Assembly (NCBI GenBank): GCA_964019055.1
Contig: OZ025222.1
Coordinates: forward strand, 9,692,029 to 9,756,028
Reading direction: 5' to 3'
Source: Anthopleura xanthogrammica
Taxonomy: Eukaryota; Cnidaria; Anthozoa; Actiniaria; Actiniidae
DNA: 64,000 nt
Numbering within the stretch: position 1 is the stretch's first letter; each line of letters starts with the position of its first letter. The translations under genes were made by a program, and so were the position numbers. A model generated the notes under the pieces. That model ran no database searches. It was not told the origin of the DNA and saw only the letters and a program-made list of their open reading frames with translations. Of this stretch, positions 60,045-64,000 are shown piece by piece.

Positions 60045-60245
60045 TCACCTCTGGGGTCTCGGGTTTGATTCCTGCACTCGGCATCACATATGAGTAGAGT
60101 TTGTTAGGTCTCTTCCTTGATTCAAGGGTTCTCTCCGGGTTATCAGTCTAGTTTTCCTCCCTCCGCAAAACCCAACACGCAAAAATTGCAATTCCATCTG
60201 TGAGTAAGCCATTCCCTGACTTTGATCAGCCCAGAGATTGTTTCA
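60045..60245 (+). mobile_element. SINE-like repeat
   Basis: CTGGGGTCTCGGGTTTGATTCC (box-B like), GAGTAGAGTTTGTTAGG and TTTTCCTCCCTCCGCAAAAC, then a fragment of the 57-base repeat. Confidence 0.6.
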
Positions 60246-60249
60246 ACTC

Positions 60250-61490
60250 AAGATGTCGATGACATTGAAGATTCTATTATCGTCTTGTAAACATGTGCTT
60301 TACACTTGCAGAGTTCATTCAGAGTTCATTCCCTAGTAGCAAGGGTCACAATTCAAGCTCTAGTAAACCGTTCTAAAGCAGGACGGCTCCAGTGGAGGTG
60401 GGGGTATGACATCTACAGAGCTATGTATCACAAGACAAGAATTTATGCCTGAAATATTTTTATTGTTGAATCTAAATTCACGTAATTTTACACAGAATTC
60501 AAACTTAATTTTAAACTAAATCACATAATATTTGAACTCAGTCCAACTAAAAAATTGAGCAAAAAGAAAAAAAATATTGGTCTTTCTACAACTGGCTTCA
60601 AGGATGACGAACTGTTCCCATCTCAACTGGTAGAAAACAACCTGTAACCTGAAGACGAAAGACAAAAACAAAAACAAATGTTTCGATTTTATAATTGCTT
60701 TAGTATCATTAGCGTTTGTTTTTGAATAGAATGTTAATTTACTGAGGAGTTAAAAGGTTTTCACTTTAGAGATTAAATAAGTTTAAAATCAAGTTTAAAG
60801 TTTTACAAATTTTAAAGTTTTTTTGTTTATACAGTTAAAAAGAGGTTCAGTATTAAGTTTAGAGTTGTGTTATCAAGTTGCTAAATTTGTTCAAGTTTAG
60901 CCAAGAGCAGTGGTTACATCATGTAGTGGCCAGCATGGAAGTCTCTGTTACCAACTTAAGGATAAGCTTTCGTATCGAAAAATAGAGAAAAAAAAAAAGA
61001 AAGATAGATAGAATTAGTACTAAACCCTGCTTTACAGAAACTCACAGTACAGTTCAAATTTGAAAGGTAAACAATGAATTTCAGGGTTGCTCTTTCTTCT
61101 TTCTCCAAACTTTCTGAACTTCACTGAGAATCCGTACATAGGAGTCTGCAGAAATCGTAAATACATCCCAGTAATGGAGTCGGCTCGTCGAATCCTCGTC
61201 TGAAACGAGTAAAAGAGATGAATTAAATTTAGTGAATGTTATTTTGTATTCCAATCTGAGTGACCTCTTGCAAGAGTCACTAGCCAAGGGAAATAAAATG
61301 ATTATAGTGCAGCCCAGGCAAAGCGGGTACGTAGAAGTCCGAGTCTGAAATGAGTTAAAGAAAAAATTAGTAAATATACCTGAAATAGAACGAATTCAAA
61401 AGTTAGTAATGTCGTGAAAAGAACTGCGAGAATCGATGCCAGAAAAACACAACACGAACAAACGTACTAACCAAAAGCAAAGAAAAACCC
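60250..61490. other. AT-rich region, no gene recognised
   Basis: Open frames are short and unremarkable. A minus frame at 61081-61287 (68 codons) has no recognisable feature. Loose recurrences of CTGAAA(T/C)GAG followed by AAAGA(G) appear at about 61200, 61343 and 62035. Confidence 0.5.
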
Positions 61491-61494
61491 GGAA

Positions 61495-62000
61495 ATTTTT
61501 TATTGGAGTTTTTGAATTCTTACAACATGAATATGTCACTAAACTATACAAGAATCTAACTAACCAAAAAATACTTTTTTTAACAACAGTGTTTTACAAA
61601 TGAAAAAATAACAATTTTTGTCTGCGAGGTAAAAGATTCGCGCCAAAAAATTATAATTTGTCAGTACTCGCATGCGTAAATTAAGAAACAAGTTGAACAT
61701 TCTGTAGCAAGAAAAGAGATAAATTAATTAGTATTGTAAACCCTAAAAGACAAGTCCACGAACGTAACCAAAAGTAGGGTAATTTTATTAAATGAATTTA
61801 ATTTAATATTTTTTACAACATGAGTCAGTCACTAAACTATACAAGAATCTAACCAAAAAATACTAAAAACGTTCCCAATTACGGTGGTTTACAAATGAAA
61901 AATGCAATACATATTTTCGCGCAGAAAAAGTTATCTCATGCGCATGCGTAGCTTGTAGCTAAAGAAACAACTTATTCTGCAGCAAGAGAAAGGTTAGTAG
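61495..62000. repeat. Two diverged tandem copies, ~290-base period
   Basis: CACTAAACTATACAAGAATC occurs at ~61537 and ~61829. The flanking ACAACATGA, TTTACAAATGAAAAA and CGCATGCGTA blocks repeat in the same order. Confidence 0.75.
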
Positions 62001-62182
62001 CGAAAATTCTGAAATAGGCACAGGGAATATTTCTGAAATGAGAAAAAAACTTAGAGCTTAGTAGTGCTGAAACAAAAGCAACCTGTTAGTAAACGTGTAT
62101 CGAAAGTCGAATAATTAGAGAGAAAACCTGTAAAGTAAATGAGTGACCGAAAAAATAGCCGAAATTGAAGCGAGAGGGGGTA

Positions 62183-62294
62183 GATATTCCACGAGATGTC
62201 AACAGAAGTAAGCGAGCTGTGTCACCAGCTCTTTACAGATAGGTCAGATAACTGCCTACCGTACAGTACTTACAACCACCGGCTCGGGAATATC
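62183..62294. ncRNA. Structured tandem element, copy 1
   Basis: Closing stem GATATTCC-a-CGAG / CTCGGGAATATC, inner hairpins GAGCTG-TGTCAC-CAGCTC and TAGGtCAG-ATAA-CTGCCTA, and a possible stem GTAAG/CTTAC. Strand unknown. The conserved block continues to ~62342. Whether it is transcribed is not shown. Confidence 0.4.
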
Positions 62295-62470
62295 CAAGGA
62301 CCCAAAAACCCACCACCATACAACACACGATGAAACTTTATTGATCAAACTGTCATTTACAATTAATTAACAAATAAACCATTATTAAGATATAAAGCTA
62401 ATTCGTAATATTTTGTAAGGTAAGAGCGAGTGATTGAAAAACAGCCGAAATTGAATCGAGAAAAAGGAGT

Positions 62471-62584
62471 GGATATTCCACGAGATGTCAACAGAAGTAA
62501 GCGAGCTGTGTCACCAGCTCTTTACAGATAGGTCAGAAAACTGCCTACCGTACAGTACTTACAACCACCGGCTCGGGAATATCC
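62471..62584. ncRNA. Structured tandem element, copy 2
   Basis: Closing stem extended to GGATATTCC-a-CGAG / CTCGGGAATATCC. Its differences from copy 1 within the core fall in the ATAA/AAAA loop and at the stem end. Confidence 0.4.
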
Positions 62585-62762
62585 GAGGACCCAAAAACCC
62601 ACCACCATACAACACACGATGAAACTTTATTCATAAAAATATCATTTGTAATTATTAAATAAACTATAATTAGAATATAAAGTATATTACTAATATCCTG
62701 AAAAGTGCAAGAGTGAGTGAATGAAGAAAAGCCGAAAAATTAATTGAATCGAAAAAAGGGAT

Positions 62763-62876
62763 GGATATTCCACGAGATGTCAACAGAAGTAAGCGAGCTG
62801 TGTCACCAGCTCTTTACAGATAGGTCAGAAAACTGCCTACCGTACAGTACTTACAACCACCGGCTCGGGAATATCC
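62763..62876. ncRNA. Structured tandem element, copy 3
   Basis: Core the same as copy 2. After each copy the minus strand reads AATAAAGTTTCATCGTGTGT, or a close variant, which looks like a poly(A) signal with a GU-rich stretch. Confidence 0.4.
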
Positions 62877-63552
62877 GAGGACCCAAAAACCCACCACCAT
62901 ACAACACACGATGAAACTTTATTCATATATAATTAATTAATTATAATTAATAATTAAACCATGAGTTTATTAAGTATATAATTATTTGTTACAGTATTCA
63001 AATGTTAACCTATACAAGCAGTTTGGAGTTCTAATCTAGCAATAAATGTTTACAACGTATTATTGAATGAATGAAATTATTTCTTATAAAGATTTTCCCG
63101 TAGAAAATGAAAAATATATTATCCTAGTAGCTAATAACCTAGGAAAATCTAAGCTATTTTTAGTGTAGTTTAGCCAATTGTAAAAAAAATGCCTACTCGC
63201 TCACAGAATAATTACATAAACATACCACTTAATATTATTTCTAAGCAATCCCAAGTAATAAAGTAAATATATAGAAAACGAAGATAAACTATGTACTATT
63301 CCAAATAAATACCTAGTGAAACCTAGTGAAATCGAAATTCGTCGAAAACCGGGCCGAAAGAAAAGAAACCTATGCAAAGTATACCTAAGTTGAAAATGCT
63401 ATGTTTCCCGATTGTTATTAAAGAACAACAATCTTTTGAGCCCCGTGTTTTGAGAGCAAAACATCTGGAGAGTTGAACACATTTGATGTGAACAATTATC
63501 AATATTTGTATCAACATTTTAGATTGATTCAAACATTGAAAGACAACAATGA

Positions 63553-63571
63553 TGAATAATGAATAATAATA

Positions 63572-63610
<39 letters not shown>

Positions 63611-63630
63611 TTAATAATAATAATAATGAC
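63553..63630. repeat. AAT microsatellite
   Basis: Trinucleotide tract in an AT-rich stretch. From 62930 to 64000 I see no gene, only this tract and an A-rich run at 63875-63912. Confidence 0.95.
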
Positions 63631-64000
63631 AGAAGATTCTAGAAAATTCTAGGCTAAGAAGCTACCACTGATTAAAAGCTATCGCGGGCTCACAACCAAG
63701 ATTGGTTGTTCTTGATAGACTGCAAGGCAAGTTGAATGCCACGACGTATCACAGAAAATGACTATTTAGCTTAAAAGATACTGTCGCGACATTCGGTGGA
63801 CCAGGTTAGTTATAAGCTAAGATCTGGAGGACTGTTATTCAATGACACATGTCTAGCCAAGGTTTGTTGTTCCAAAAAAGAAAAAAGGAAAGAATGAAAG
63901 AAAAAAAAAAAGGTAAAGATAAATGATAACCCAAATCAAGGCCAATTCTTTTTTCAAATCTTAACCGTCTCGTATTCAAAATGCCAATCTTAAATTTAGA

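Noticed and set aside
61081..61287. 68-codon minus-strand frame
   Set aside because: No recognisable motif, no splice-site context consistent with a domain, length expected by chance.
62183..62930. Spliced-leader RNA genes for the three structured copies
   Set aside because: On the minus strand a donor-like GTAAGTAC exists, but no Sm-type site was found downstream of it, so the idea is not supported.
63323..63532. 69-codon minus-strand frame
   Set aside because: Low-complexity hydrophobic content in AT-rich DNA; no homology recognised.

Overview
This is a stretch of animal (metazoan) genome. Its spliced exons all have AG/GT borders, its introns are packed with foldback elements, SINE-like tRNA relatives, minisatellites and microsatellites, and an 11-kb satellite follows the gene. 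The repeat style (foldback elements ending TAGACCCC, a hammerhead-bearing Penelope-like fragment, tRNA-derived repeats) suggests a cnidarian such as a stony coral. That placement is an inference from memory of such genomes; no marker gene here proves it.

Positions 61-45837 (+) hold the 3' part of one giant gene. I assembled 72 exons by hand. The first 68 each encode exactly one EGF-like domain (37-41 codons) and every intron between them is in phase 1. The start of the gene lies to the left of the window. A short linker exon and three further exons follow and end at a TAA (45835-45837), with an AATAAA signal at 45879. The visible coding sequence is 8279 bases, about 2758 residues. Most EGF domains carry the calcium-binding, Asp/Asn-hydroxylation and Notch-type O-glycosylation signatures.

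The surprise is the last ~150 residues. They are not an EGF, laminin or avidin-type ending but resemble the Tae4 family of bacterial type VI secretion amidase effectors, which cut peptidoglycan peptides. The His-x-Asp-x-Trp-Asn-Gly block is present, but the family's nucleophilic cysteine appears to be serine, and the domain has gained many cysteines, as expected of a secreted protein. I read the product as an extracellular EGF rod carrying a captured, possibly catalytically altered, bacterial cell-wall-recognition domain at its tip, plausibly immune or symbiosis related. The function is inferred.

The introns (0.085-1.9 kb) show how the gene grew: four-exon units repeated (exons 3-14 and 20-28), near-identical exon pairs (32/34 and 36/38), two broken exon copies (21149 and 39217), and minisatellites shared between distant introns. 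Foldback elements are often nested within one another.

Positions about 45.84-47.15 kb are AT-rich 3' flank. Positions 47.15-58.41 kb are a satellite array of ~108-bp monomers with higher-order duplications. Positions 58.4-60.3 kb are nested foldback elements and a SINE-like repeat. Positions 60.3-64 kb are AT-rich without a recognisable protein gene, but contain two ~290-bp tandem families. One of these, three copies from 62.18 to 62.93 kb, has a conserved core predicted to fold into a closed multi-branched RNA-like structure.
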